Shown: positions 48,235 through 61,000 of the stretch, piece after piece | Layout: each line of letters starts with the position of its first letter | Numbering within the stretch: position 1 is the first letter of the stretch | From: Neocallimastix lanati (nom. inval.) | Lineage: Eukaryota > Neocallimastigomycota > Neocallimastigomycetes > Neocallimastigales > Neocallimastigaceae | Reading direction: 5' to 3' | Length of the DNA: 64,000 bases | Assembly (NCBI GenBank): GCA_016946835.1 | Contig: JACVTC010000151.1 | Span: 229,001 to 293,000 of the forward strand | The notes under the pieces: generated by a model | Seen by the model: only the letters and a program-made list of their open reading frames with translations | Databases searched by the model: none | Told to the model about the DNA's origin: nothing | Program-made: the position numbers and the translations under genes

Positions 48235-48699
48235 ATGAGAATAAAAATAATAAAGACAAAATTATTAACTGCTTTATTAATTGCTACTGCATGCATTACT
48301 TATGTTTGTGGTATAAAATTGGTTGGACCAGCTATATATTCAGATATATCTCATCTATATTTCCTTAATTCTAGAGACTGCAAAAATACATATACATGTA
48401 AAGGTTATGGTATTATAAAAAATAGTAATCATGGATTTTATGACTGTTTCCTCCGTAATTCAGTAGCTAATTATAGAGAAATCCCTGTTGGAGTATATCT
48501 TAGAGATACACAATATAAAAATCCTGATAAATTTAAATGGTTTACTAGACATATAAGTACCAAAAATGGATGTTATTACACACCAAATAACACAAGAGGT
48601 GGATTTTCATGGAGAGGATATGTTGATCGTGATGCTCGTGTTTATGATATAGTTGGTAAATACTGTCTTACTGAATATGGTTGGTGTTGGTGTGGTTAA
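48235..48699 (+). CDS. Small secreted cysteine-rich protein carried by MULE-2
   Basis: 154 residues, intact. N-terminus MRIKIIKTK then a hydrophobic stretch LLTALLIATACITYVCG is a clear signal peptide (cleavage about residue 26). The mature part of about 128 residues has 7 Cys (DCKNTYTC, YDCF, NGCYY, KYC, GWCWCG), many aromatic residues and no membrane segment, so it is likely exported and disulfide-bonded. Family not recognised; no catalytic motif seen. It begins 136 bp from the left terminal repeat and is tail-to-tail with the transposase. Being inside the TSD-bounded element it moves with it. Intactness beside a broken transposase suggests recent capture or selection. Alternatives: effector-like, antimicrobial or carbohydrate-binding; none provable here. 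Confidence 0.8.
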   Translation: MRIKIIKTKLLTALLIATACITYVCGIKLVGPAIYSDISHLYFLNSRDCKNTYTCKGYGIIKNSNHGFYDCFLRNSVANYREIPVGVYLRDTQYKNPDKFKWFTRHISTKNGCYYTPNNTRGGFSWRGYVDRDARVYDIVGKYCLTEYGWCWCG

Positions 48700-48880
48700 A
48701 TAAATAAAAAATATATTTTTTATAGATTAATTTTAAATTTATTATTAAACTAAATATTATTTTTTTTAAAATTAAGATAATATATAAACCATATAAATAT
48801 ATATAAGTTTAACATATATAAAAATATTAAATAATAAAGTATATAGGTGAAATAAATATAAAATAAAATAAAATAAAATA

Positions 48881-48914
<34 letters not shown>

Positions 48915-49650
48915 ATTATTTTATATATAGGAATCATATATTTTAATTTTTTTTTCATTTATTTTTCTAAAAAAAAAAATTTTAGTTATAATAACGTTTG
49001 TCTTTTAATTATTATATTTTATTATAGTAAATAAAAAATTTAAATGAAAAGTAAATAATTTTAATTATTTATAATTCATGTTTTCATAAACGATATATAT
49101 ATATTAATTTAAATAATATAAGAATTAAAAATTAAAACAATAAGAGTTGAATAATTGATCCTATTAAAATAATTAATTATTTGCATAGTAATATTTATAA
49201 TATTTGATCAATATGAATCAATTATTATTAAAATATAATAATAACAATTAGAATTTTAATAAAATAATAAAAATCTTTTATTGAATTTAGTATTTTTAAT
49301 AACATAATTAATTTTGAAAAGTATATTGATATTAATAAAATTTATAATAATATAATATTGATATTGATATTAATAAAATTTATAATTATATAATATTGAT
49401 ATTGATATAAATAAAATTTTAACTAGTATCAAATAAATCGGTTTTAGTTATAAATTACTTAATAAAAATAACTAAAAGATAATTTCTATTAAGATTATTA
49501 AATAAACACAATAGGTAAATAAATTTGTATTTTTCTAGCATTTTTTTAAATTAAGATTATTTAATTATTATTTAAACGATTATAAATATAAATTTAAAAT
49601 AAATAAATTTGTATTTTTCTAGCAGTTTTTTAAATTAAGATTATTTATTT
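48700..49650. other. AT-rich spacer inside MULE-2
   Basis: No gene. (at)n at 48888-48911; duplicated 'ttataat.atataatattgatattgat' at 49335-49410; direct repeat 'aaataaatttgtatttttctagca.ttttttaaattaagatta' at 49515 and 49601. Confidence 0.6.
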
Positions 49651-49654
49651 TAAA

Positions 49655-51081
49655 TTAATATTTATATCATTTAAATCAATTAAACGATCTTTCCATAATT
49701 TAACTAATTCATTTCTGTTGCATCCATTATAAAATAAATTTATTTCCTTACTTTTGTAATTTTCAATTTAAATTTTAATTTCATCAGTTGCACTAAATAT
49801 TTTTTGCTTTTTTTTTCCAAGTTCCTTTAGTTCTCTTTTGGTAATCATTATAAGATAAATTTTTTTCTTCTTTTAATATATATATTAATTTATAAAATAA
49901 ATGTTTATTTGGATATATATTATTTAAGTAGCTATTATAAGATTCTGATGCATTGTTTGTTAAATGCTCTATATTTTCATAATAATTACAATTATTAACA
50001 TTATACTTAAGTAAATAATTTTTATTAAAATATTCTAAAAATTGTAGAAAATTATTATACTTTTTTTTTTGACAAATTCTTTTTATTATAATATGAATAT
50101 CAAATATATAATTAGGGTTTATAAACAGTAAGTTCGAAATAGCTTTATAATAAAAATATACATCATTATTATTCTTCACTTCATGATAACATAATATATT
50201 TTTTTTTGTTTTTCTAATGATCTTTTGTAATGCCAAACACAATATTTAATATTTATATTTGGAAAAACTTTTTTTGCGGCATTAGATATACCTTGTTCAA
50301 AATCACAATGAAAATTAATTGTAGTAATTAATGTATTACTCTTAAATTTATTTGCGTTTTTTTTTATTTCTTTAAATAATGTTTCATATGTAGATTGTTT
50401 TTTATTTTTTAATATAGAAATGAAAGTAGTGTAAAACATATTAAATTCCCCAACATAAGTTCTTGTTATAAATAACCGATAACTAAATTTCGGTGCTGCA
50501 TAAAATGTACCGTCCGCAAATATATTTTTATGATAATTCGAAAATAAATATGCTTGGAATGGTGATTGAAAGATTATTAGATCAGTATTTTTAAATATCA
50601 TAAAATTTTCATTTTTTTTCGTTTTATAATATTTTGATTCAATGGGAATATCATCAAAACTTTTTATGTTTGGAGGAAATTTATTTATATTTCTTATTAT
50701 TTGGGATCTAATTGTACTATATTCGGGACATATAAGTCCCATTTCTTGAGAAACGGCATTAAATATATGTTTAGGTTTTATATCCATAGGAATTGAATTT
50801 TTCTTAATTTCTTCCTTAATTTTATGCTTTGCTACTGATATAGACACATCAATTTCTTTTTCGAGATGGTTATGTAAGCTTTCATATTTTAAAACCTCCT
50901 TTTTATCATTTAAAATAATTAAAGATTTACATTTATTTAAAGTCTTATATTCAGTGCATCTATAAATTTTTGATTTATCTTTCCTTTGAAATGAAAAATT
51001 AAATTTGTGTTTTTTATTAATAATAATTTGTTCATTTCCTCGATTTGTTTCTCTTATTTCAATTCCTATATTGTCTTCCAT
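49655..51081 (-). pseudogene. MULE-2 transposase (FLYWCH + MULE domain), frameshifted in A-runs
   Basis: ATG at 51079-51081 (MEDNIGIEIRETNRGNEQ). FLYWCH domain (YRCTEYKTLNKCKSLIIL...HNHLE), catalytic Asp in IFADGTFYAAPKFSY, Asp in FHCDFEQGISNAAKK, CxxH IKYCVWHYKR, Glu in LTNNASESYNSYLNN. Frames change at the A9 run near 50205 and again in the A-run near 49800; after the second, homology continues (RNELVKLWKDRLIDLNDI) to about 49660. Clearly related to the MULE-1 transposase but a distinct family. Homopolymer location leaves assembly error as an alternative to true decay. Confidence 0.88.
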
Positions 51082-51560
51082 TGATAATTAAAATTTTTCA
51101 ATAAAATATTTTAATAAATATACTTTTAAATGCTTTGAAACTTTTTTTTTTTTTTTTTAATATTTAAAATAATAAACCTTTTTTTAATTAATTATATAAT
51201 TATTTAAATAATTATTTAATTATTAATTATTTATTATTTCTTTATTTACTATTTTATTTATTTATTTTTATTTTTTATTTTTTTTATTTTTTATTTTATT
51301 TTATTTTATTTTTTTATTTTTTAATGCTTAAAAAATAAATTTTTATTTATTTTAATTTTATTTTTTAATGTTTAAAAAAAAAGTTTTCTTATTATTTTTA
51401 TTTTATTTTTTAATGTTTAAAAAAAAGTTTTTTTATTTCTTATTTTTTTTTTTTATTTATTTTTATTTTATTTTTCAATGTTTAAAAAAAAAGTTTTCTT
51501 ATTTCTTATTTTTATTTTATTTTTTAATGTTTAATAGAAATACCTAACCTAATTATTATT
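51082..51560. other. AT-rich 5' region of MULE-2 transposase
   Basis: Three to four repeats of 'tttaatgtttaaaaaaaaagttttcttatt' at 51315-51530. Likely transposase promoter/leader; no gene. Confidence 0.6.
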
Positions 51561-51561
51561 T

Positions 51562-51886
51562 ATTGAAGTGTTGTATTTCGCCAAATTCTTGGTGATTTAT
51601 AAATTTACGTCATAAAATATCATCACAATCATTATTCACGCCATATTGTGAATATATGGCTTTTTAAAAACTGTAGAAAAAAGCCATAAAATATAATACA
51701 TTTAGATATACGCCCCACGTAAGATTACGTGTTTGAAAATTTTTGAGAATTGTAATTTTATTTTATTTAATTAATTATTATTCATTAAAATTTTAATAAA
51801 ATTAAGTGGCTAAAAATTAAAATTATTTAAGCTATACAACAAAATACAAATTTTTGTAATAAAAATTTTCGAAATGCACACACACC
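51562..51886. repeat. Right subterminal region of MULE-2
   Basis: Contains an extra terminal-like motif (gtatttcgccaaattcttgg at about 51573) and paired 'atatggctttttaaa.ctgtagaaaaaagccataaaa' inverted segments before the true terminal repeat at 51835-51886. Confidence 0.6.
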
Positions 51887-51895
51887 ACATGTAAT

Positions 51896-51945
51896 TTGTA
51901 TCCATTTTACATAAGCCTTAATCTATATAAAGTCAATAATAAAGA
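51896..51945 (+). repeat. Copia LTR family E, right piece
   Basis: ttgtatccattttacataagccttaatctatataaagt matches LTR 43728-43975 directly downstream of the MULE-2 insertion point. The remainder is lost. Confidence 0.8.
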
Positions 51946-52145
51946 TAATTTTTTAGTTTATTAATTTATTATAATAAATTTTTTTAATTAATTAATTATT
52001 TATTTTATTATTTATTTATCTATTTATTAAAATTTTTCGAAATGTTGAAAAGGTGCATTTCGCAAATTTTTTCGCTTAACCCTTATATTTTTTATATTTA
52101 TTTTAGGTTTTTATAAATTTTAAAATTTAAAAAATCTAAATCTTA

Positions 52146-52337
<192 letters not shown>

Positions 52338-52545
52338 TGTTAGAATATGTGAAATGTATGAAAAATAAGCTTCAAATGTATTGAAACATATTGTAATATA
52401 AATAATGTATATAAATAATGTATAAGCCACAATGTATTAATATAAAAGCATTAAATTTAGAATAATTAAGTGCTAGTAACTCTTTATCATAAAAAATATT
52501 AATAAATTTGACATAATTATAAACCATAAATTCATAACTCTTAAC

Positions 52546-52546
<1 letters not shown>
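52338..52546. mobile_element. Solo LTR (family J) inserted in a microsatellite
   Basis: TGTTAGAATATG...CTCTTAACA with ataat on both sides (uninformative inside a taa repeat). Same family as 38914-39142, opposite orientation. Confidence 0.82.
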
Positions 52547-52578
<32 letters not shown>

Positions 52579-52715
52579 CATAATAATAATAAGATATAAA
52601 TAAAGATTTTTCAATTTATTGAAATAAAATTCATTTGAAATATTAATATTTAATTATATTTTATTACTATTTTTATTATTTTATGAAATAATAAATTATT
52701 TTTTATTTTTTGTTT

Positions 52716-52720
52716 TTTTG

Positions 52721-52813
<93 letters not shown>
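52716..52813. repeat. (ataata)n microsatellite
   Basis: About 30 perfect triplets upstream of ABC-2. Confidence 0.97.
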
Positions 52814-52818
<5 letters not shown>

Positions 52819-53117
52819 TAATAGTCATTTTTTTTAAATTAAATAATGATTTGGATAATATAGTACTTAATGGTAAAATAACTTTAAAATATTTTTATAT
52901 CTTATTATACCCACTAAAAAAAGTATAATTATTATATTTACAAAGGAAAATAAAGTTAATAAAAAATTTACTATTTTTAAATTTTAAATTCCTTATAAAG
53001 AGCTCTTATATTTATGAACTAAGGAAAAATAAGATATATTAGTATTTTATTAAAAGATTTATTTAAGAATACATTTAATATATATAATCTTTTGTTTATT
53101 ATTTCATTTATTATGTT

Positions 53118-53119
53118 AT

Positions 53120-53158
<39 letters not shown>
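53118..53158. repeat. Poly(T) tract upstream of ABC-2
   Basis: About 41 uninterrupted T ending in ag, 21 bp before the ABC-2 ATG. Could be a promoter element (poly dA:dT) or the pyrimidine tract of a 5' UTR intron acceptor (ttttag|gtaaatt). Confidence 0.7.
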
Positions 53159-53160
<2 letters not shown>

Positions 53161-53179
53161 GTAAATTAAAATAAAAAAG

Positions 53180-54450
53180 ATGGAGGATAAAGATAAGCAA
53201 AATGAACTTGAAGATGAAAATTTTGACATTATATTATGGGATCATGATGATAATGAAGATAAAAAAGGTTTTAATGTCTGGAAAAAGCAATTAAAAATTA
53301 TGTTAAAAAAGAATATTACTTTACAAGTATGTTTTTATTTAATATTAATCAACAAAAAATATATAGATAGTAATATAAATATATTGTAATATATTTATAT
53401 TAATTATTACATTTTTTTATACTAATTAATAGTTAAGATTTTGGAAAAGTACTCTCATTATGACAATTATAACACCATTATGTGTCATGATCCTTTTAAA
53501 ATTATTACAACTTTTAGCAGAATTTCAGCATGGAAAAGAAGTAAATCATCCAGATTCTTACCCTTTAAGTGGTATTGAAGATTGTCAAGTAATATTTTTA
53601 GTAAATACAATTAATGATATTTTTAAAATCAATATTTAAATAATTTTTATTTTATCATACTATTATTACTGTTATTACTTTTACTATCATTATTACTATT
53701 ATTATGATTATGACTGTGATTATGAATATGAATAATGTTATGATTTTTATATTATTTCAATATAAAAAAATATAAAATTTATATCATTAAAAAAACAAAA
53801 CAAAACAAAATTAAATGAATAAAAAGGGACCAATTGATTTAGAAGGAAATTGCATAAATTTATTGTTTACAAATTGCATTGATGATGCTAAGTGCGATAG
53901 AGATATTGAAGTTGATAAAATTCTTGAATATTATGTAATAAAAAATAATGAAAGAATGGATCTGAATTGGGAAACTGATTCAAGTAAATGGGAAGATTGG
54001 GATGGTAATAATAATATATTATGATTATAATAAACATAAATCCATTAGTAAATCATTATAAATTGAATTATTTTTTATTTTTAATATGTAATTTATTTAT
54101 TTATTTTTTTTATTAATTATTCAAAATTTCATATAGAATCAAAATTGGATTATAAAGTTACAAAAAAACTTGATGTAATTCATGTTCCCAATAGTAATTT
54201 CATGTATAATTTTGCTTTAACTCATCAAAATTATACTCATTTTGGTTTATTATTTGATATAAAAAAAGATGGTGATGTTACCAATTATCGTTATCAAGTT
54301 TGGTATAATTCAACTTTGAATAAAAATGGAACAGATACATTTGGTTCTAGAGTTATTAGTGTTGCCCGTGGTATTGATGAAGCAATTGGTAAATTCTTAA
54401 ATTTATATAATATATTTCGTTTTAAATTATTATTATTATTATTATTATTA

Positions 54451-54521
<71 letters not shown>

Positions 54522-56604
54522 TGAACAATGAAATATTAAGATTAAAATGAAATATATAATTTAATTTATTTAGCAACATATGCAAATGGAGATCCAAATA
54601 TTAAAGCTACATTTGATATTGATTTAAAAGACTTCCCGACAATTTCTGAAGGAAATATTGGTGAAACAGCTATATCAATGCTTGGATCCGTTTTCTTTTT
54701 CTGTTCAGCTATGGTAATTTTTATTAATTCCTTAAATACTATTGTATCAGAAAAAGATAATAAAATTCGTTTTTGTATGGAAATGATGGGCCTATATAAA
54801 AGTGTTTATTGGCTAAGTTGGTTCATTATTTTCTTTGTTTTAATTTTTGTTAATACTATTGCTACTATTTTATTTGGAATGCTTTTTCAATATTCTTTCT
54901 TTTTAAACACTAATTTTTTTGTAAGTATTTTATGAATATTTATATTTATATATAATTTATGAATTTTATTTTAAGAATATCTTGAATAATATTTTTAAAG
55001 GTTCTTTTCATTCTATTTTTCACTTTCGGTATTGGGATGATTACATTGGGTTTCCTTCTTACCACATTTGTTAATACTTCTCGTTCAGCTGATATCCTTT
55101 TTTTTATTTTTTTTATTTATATATATGTATATAATTCTTTTATTAAAATTGTTATGTCCATAATTGTTTATTGATATATACTTCTTTCAGGTATTTTTGT
55201 TTTAATTATTGGTTTTCTTTTCCAATCTTTTCTTTTTTCAAACGGTTATCTTGCATATATCTGGTGGAGTGATTCCGTATCATCAATTTTCAGAACAAGT
55301 AAGAAAAAAAAATTAATAAATTTATAATATATAATTATTAAACTAAAATTAAAATATGATAATTTTAATTGAAAAAAAATAATAATAATAAAAAATTATT
55401 TTAATTTTATTCATATTAATTAATTAAAGTATTCTCCTTATTGGTATTCTTTAATTTCGGAAGAATTTATTTTGATATTTCATCTATTTCAGGTTCTTCA
55501 GTAAATGTTATTACAGGAACTATTGTTAAAGGAAAAGGTTTTGGGATTAGTGACTTATCTAAAGTTCCTGAAACTTATATAAATTATGTTCTTGATTTAA
55601 AATATTTTAATTCTCCAGGAACTTGTTTAATATATATGCTATTGGATATTTTGTTATATGTCGTTTTAACCTTATATTTTGATAATGTTATTCCAAATGA
55701 ATTTGGAAATCGTCAACCATTCTATTATTTTTTATTACCATCGTATTGGGGAATTTCAAAAAGTGATAGTAATTCGCCAAATGAATGGGTTAAAAATACC
55801 TTGGATAAATATCCACCAACATATGATAAAAATAAGATTGATTCAGATGTATTAGATCATATTAATTATACCTGTGATTCTAATAACAATGATCCAATTA
55901 AGGTTATTAATTTAATGAAGAAATATGGAAGAGGAAAAGATGAAAAGGTTGTTGTCAATGGATCATATTTATCATTCTCAAAAGATAAAGTGTATATACT
56001 ATATAATATTATTATTTATATGTATTTTAAATATAATATATCATATTTTAAAATTTAATAATAAATTTCTATATATATTCTTTATTGTTTAAATTTAAAA
56101 GTGTGGTATTTTTAGGGTAAAAAATAATATATAATGTTATAAATAGAATATAATTTGATAATTATTTAAACGAAATTTATTTTGAATTTTTTTTATTTTT
56201 ATTTTTATTTTTTTAAAAAATATAAATATAAATGATAATTATATAGTCAAAATGGTGCAGGTAAATCGACAACAATAAATATTATGGCTGGTCTGACACC
56301 ACCCAATGGGGGTGATGTTTCTGTATTTGGAAAAAATCTCAAAAATGATCTTAATGGTGTTCAACGTGAATTAGGCATTTGTCCTCAAAATGATATTTTA
56401 TATGCTGATATGACAGCTATGGAACATTTACTTTTATATACTGGTTTAAAAGGAGTCACTACGTCCAATTTAGATAAAATTTTAGAACAAAGATTAAAAG
56501 CGGTGAAATTATGGACTGTAAAGGATGCAAGAACAAATACCTACTCCGGAGGGTAAAATATATATATCTTTTTATAATATATTGATTGAAATACATATAT
56601 TTAT

Positions 56605-56637
<33 letters not shown>

Positions 56638-57503
56638 TATTTTTTTAATTGTATATTAATATATTATTAACAATATAAATTATATATTTAAAATTTATAT
56701 ATATATATAAATATTATTTTAATATAGAATGAAAAGACGTTTATCCATGATTATTGCGACTATTGGTGATCCTAGTGTTGTTTTACTTGATGAACCAACG
56801 ACTGGTATGGATCCTCTTAATAGACGTCACGTATGGAGATTCATTGAAAAATTTAAGAAAAACAGATGTATTGTAGTTGTAAGCATCAAAGTTATAATAA
56901 TAATAATTCAATAATAATAATAATAAAATAATTCAATAATAATAATAATAATAATAAAGTAATAAAATAATAATAATAATTAATAATTACCACTAATAAT
57001 AATTAATGAATAATATATTTATATATTATTATATAAATATATTTTAAGATATATAAAAAATCAACTTATTAAACTATTCTATTAAAATTTACTCTATATA
57101 CATATAGACAACCCATTCAATGGAAGAAGCTGATGCTCTTGGAGATGAAATTATTATTATGGCAAATGGTGATATTAAAGCTATTGGTAATGGAGTGCAT
57201 TTAAAGAATAAATTTGGTGCAGGATATCGAATTAGTATGATTGCAAAAGATAAGAAAATTAATGAAATTAAAGAGAAAGTTCAAGAATATGTTCCAGGCG
57301 CTAAAATGGAAGATGACAGTGCTGGTGCTTTAATTTATAATTTCACTAAAGAACAGCTTCAATATATTCCAAAATTCATTAAATATTTAGATGAAAATCC
57401 TGATAATCTTATAAGTAATTGGGGTATTAGTCAAACAACATTAGAAGAAGTCTTTTTATTAGTAATACAAGAAACATCAAATAGAAAAATAAAAGATGAA
57501 TAA
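53180..57503 (+). CDS. ABCA-type half-size ABC transporter (ABC-2), 12 exons
   Basis: Paralogue of ABC-1. Exons I place: 53180-53326, 53433-53588, 53827-54004, 54137-54388, 54574-54920, 55001-55091, 55191-55298, 55430-55991, 56102-56116, 56247-56552, 56728-56878, 57108-57503; joined 902 residues without a stop. Several exons equal ABC-1 in length (156, 178, 347, 91, 108). Same architecture: N-terminal helix, Cys-containing loop, helix block, ATPase domain with Walker A GQNGAGKST (glycine from the microexon), CPQNDIL, YSGGMKRRLSM across an intron, VVLLDEPTTGMDP and TTHSMEEADALGD across an intron. Intron 6 is AT-AG (ATATCCTTTT). Unlike ABC-1, the ATPase half has four introns. Intron 4 contains a long (tat)n repeat. 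Apparently functional. Confidence 0.9.
54423..54522. repeat. (tat)n microsatellite in ABC-2 intron 4
   Basis: About 32 triplets inside the intron 54389-54573. Conceptual poly-Leu reading there is intronic. Confidence 0.93.
55092..55190 (+). other. U12-type AT-AG intron in ABC-2
   Basis: Begins ATATCCTTTT directly after exon GCTG, ends ttctttcag. Same position and phase 1 as in ABC-1. No good TTCCTTAAC-like branch site is visible, so the branch may be degenerate. Confidence 0.78.
56102..56116 (+). other. 15-nt microexon of ABC-2
   Basis: Between aaaag and gtaaaa. With the flanking GT (55990-55991) and T (56247) it encodes V-V-V-F-L-G preceding QNGAGKS, matching V-V-A-L-L-G in intronless ABC-1. 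Without it the strand leading into Walker A and its first Gly are missing and the frame fails. Confidence 0.85.
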
Positions 57504-57847
57504 AAATTGAAATAAAAAAATAAACAGGTTTTTTAATTATTTGTAATTATAGCTTTTAAATGTAACATTATTAATTTATTCTTTGAAATATATCTGTAAT
57601 TATAGTTTTTATATGTAACATTATTAATTTATTCTTTGAAATACATAGTTATGTTATTAAATTTAACGTTATTTATTTATTCATTGAAATATTTCTCTAT
57701 ATATTTTTCTTTATGACTTTAATATTAAATATTTCAACATAAATGTAATAACATTCATTATTGTACCCTCTAAGATAATGCATATAATAAAATTAATAAA
57801 TATTACACTTGAATTAAGAAATTAAATATTTAATATTTAATATTTAA

Positions 57848-57879
<32 letters not shown>

Positions 57880-58051
57880 CATTAATTTACTTGTTAAATA
57901 GAAGTAAAATTAATGTAATGTATAATGTAATTTCTTTATTATATATTATCATTATATTTATAATTATTAAAATATGAATATTTTAATTAAATATTCAAAT
58001 AAATCTATTTAATTATGTATATGATTTAAAATCTTTTAAATAAATATTTTA
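57504..58051. other. AT-rich spacer between ABC-2 and LINE
   Basis: Three tandem copies (about 57535-57690) of 'taattatagtttttaaatgtaacattattaatttattctttgaaata' just past the stop of ABC-2; T-tract 57851-57879. No gene. Confidence 0.7.
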
Positions 58052-61000
58052 TATTATTATTTTGTATTGACCATGTCATATATAATGAGGCTTTGGCAGC
58101 TCATTTTAATAAAACCTCGGTTTGCACTTCATTTTATGGTATTTCTGATCATAAACCTATTATACTTTCTTGCAACAAAGTTCTCTCCGATGGCTTTATT
58201 AGGCCTGCTAAAGTTTCTAAATGGTCTACACATATTTGTAAAACAAAAAATTCAGATATTTTATCACATAATTATTTTTCAATCTTAGCAAATGACCTCG
58301 ATTCTCATTACAATTCGCTCACGGCTGATGAAATGGTAGAAAAATTTATTAATACAGCAAATAATATCGGGAAGGATATTAAGGCTTTCATTCCAACAAA
58401 TTTAAAGGGCTCTGCTTTTCATTGTCCTTATTACATTAAAAGACTGTCTCATGAAAAACATATTGCATTTCGAAATATTAAGCCTTACTTTAACTGTGAA
58501 AATGTTGATAATTACCTTGAACAATTTAATAAATATGAAAAACTTTGCAAATTAATCAAGAAAACAAAGAGTAAATTTCGCTCTGCTAGATTTAAAGCTA
58601 ATATAGTAAAAATTGGTAATTATTTTTTGAATAAAGATTTCAAAAATGGTTGGAGATGTTTAAAAAAAATGGCTAAACCATCGTATTCATCTACCTCCCC
58701 TACTTGCATAAAATCTAAATTTGGTCAAGATATTATCTCTCCTACTAAACAATTAGATAGATGGGCTGAATATTATAAAGATCTAGCTTCTGATCCCTCA
58801 GGTCACAGCCTTAATCGTAATTACTGGAATCATGCTTTAAGGAATATTAGTCTTAGATCCTCTACCTGGAATATAAATGGTCCCATTACGATTGACGATA
58901 TTAAAAAAACAATTTCATCTATGAAAAACAACAAAGCACCCGGCCCCGATGGTATCCCGATTGAATTCTACAAAGCTCTGTTTTGCAATGAAGAATTACT
59001 AGAAACACATCCTGCTGCTGGAAAGTGTCTTAAATTGATTTTTAATAAAATATGGAATGGGTCTTTTCCTAAAAAATGGAACTCAGCTTCTATTGTATCA
59101 ATCCCTAAGAAAGGTGACCTATCAGATTGTAGTAATTATCGAGGTATTTCTCTCATTAATGTTGGACTGAAAATCATTTCAAAAATTGTTACAGATAGAA
59201 TATCTTCTTACGCACTCTCACACAATTTCATTAGACCTGAACAATTTGGCTTTCGCAACCGTGAAGAATGCATTAGTTTATTCATTTCCGTTAGAGAAAT
59301 ATGCCAAAGAAGAAAATTTCAAGGAAAATTCACATATTTAGCCTTTTTAGATCTTAAAAAAGCTTATGATTCAGTTCCTATTTTTAACATTCTTACTAAA
59401 TTATATCATTATGGAGTACGTGGTAAATGTTTTGATTTTCTTTGTAATTTATATACTTCATCTAAAGCTCGTGCTCGATTTGCTTCAATGTTATCAAATG
59501 AATTTCCTATTAAAAGAGGTGTTCGTCAAGGTTGTCCATTATCTCCAATTTTATTCAATTTATTCATCAATGATATATTAAATGACTGTGAAAAGTATGG
59601 TGTTAATATTGGAAGAAAAAAGTGTTGTGGTGGACTCTTTGCTGATGATGTTGTTCTCATTGCTCCAAGTGCAAAAAATTTAGAAAAATTACTAAAAAAG
59701 GTACATAGATGGGCTAATTTAAATGAAATGACTTTTGGTATTGAAAAATGTGCAACTATGGTTATAAAACCAATGAACTTCCAATCTCCTCCAAACTATA
59801 GTGACCCAACCTTCTATTTAGGAATGAATGCTATTCCTAAAGTTTCTAGTTATATTTATCTTGGTATTCCTTTTTCTGATGATCTCTTACTAGAACACAT
59901 TATATCTCACATGCATTTTAAAGTTAGAAAATCCCTTCTTTCATTTACACATTTCTTCTCAATTAAACTTATCCCTATTGCATACAAGAAAAAAGTTCAT
60001 CAATCCTTTGTTATTAGTAAAGTAATTTATTATTCTCCTTTACTTGGTTCAAACAAATCCAGAACGGCCAGAATTCAAACATTAATTAATACTGGTCTAT
60101 TTTGGTGTATCGGCTCCTTCTCTAAAAATGGTAAAACAAGTTCAGAAGACAATGACTATATTAGACATAATTCTACTATGAGTACTTATGCTTTATCTCG
60201 AGATCTAAGCATTCCTCCTATTGCTGGTGTCTGCGCAGCCTTACAGATTAAATCATTTGCAAAATGGAGTAAATCAAACTGTATTATAAAGGATCTTATT
60301 AAATCTATTCCCAAAATGCATCATTATTCCTGGACTAAAGAATCTAGAACACTGTATAAAAAAATCAAAAAATATAAATGTGAAAAATATGACGATATTT
60401 TAGAACGTTACTGGAAATCAGTTGCCAAATTTCAAGGTATTAAAGGTCAAAATTACGATCGTAATAAGTTCTCAAACAATAAAGCTATAATTATGCTTAG
60501 TTTAAAATATCCCCAATTCAACTTAGGGTTTTCGTGGATTATACGTTTACGCTGTGGTTATAAATACAATACTACTATTGCTATTAGAATGGGTAGAGTT
60601 TCAGAAGATTGTCCCAAGTATTGCCCCTGTTGTGGCGAAGATAAACAATCTTTTGAACATTGGATTTTTAAATGCGATGCTCTTGCATCTTTTAGATGGA
60701 ATTCTTTAAATTTCATCGATGATCTCTATGTTTTATTCCTTAGGAAGATTAGAGTGTTTAATCCTCTTTCTTCCTATGACTCTATTTCTAATTTTGAAGA
60801 TTATATCAATCATTATATATACTTGTTCCTTCTTGGTGGGACTTTAGTTTTAAATGAGCTACATTTCGATAGTGGGGAACAGAGACAATTAAATGAACTA
60901 CTTTTCAAAGGTTCATCTGAGTCACCTGTTCCAAAAATTGTGGGCTTGGCGGAATTCTTAACAAGTGCAATACCTATCATTAGTAGTTCGTTTGAGCTAT

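Larger units (their letters stand above)
48099..51886 (-). mobile_element. MULE-2 with cargo gene
   Basis: 3.79-kb Mutator-like element with a perfect 9-bp TSD acatgtaat (48090-48098, 51887-51895) inside a copia LTR. Terminal repeats of about 52 bp, nearly perfect (left ggagtgtgtcatttcgaaaa, right reversed ggtgtgtgtgcatttcgaaa, then identical through gtatttt). Holds a minus-strand transposase and, on the plus strand near the left end, a secreted-protein gene (48235-48699). Confidence 0.93.
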
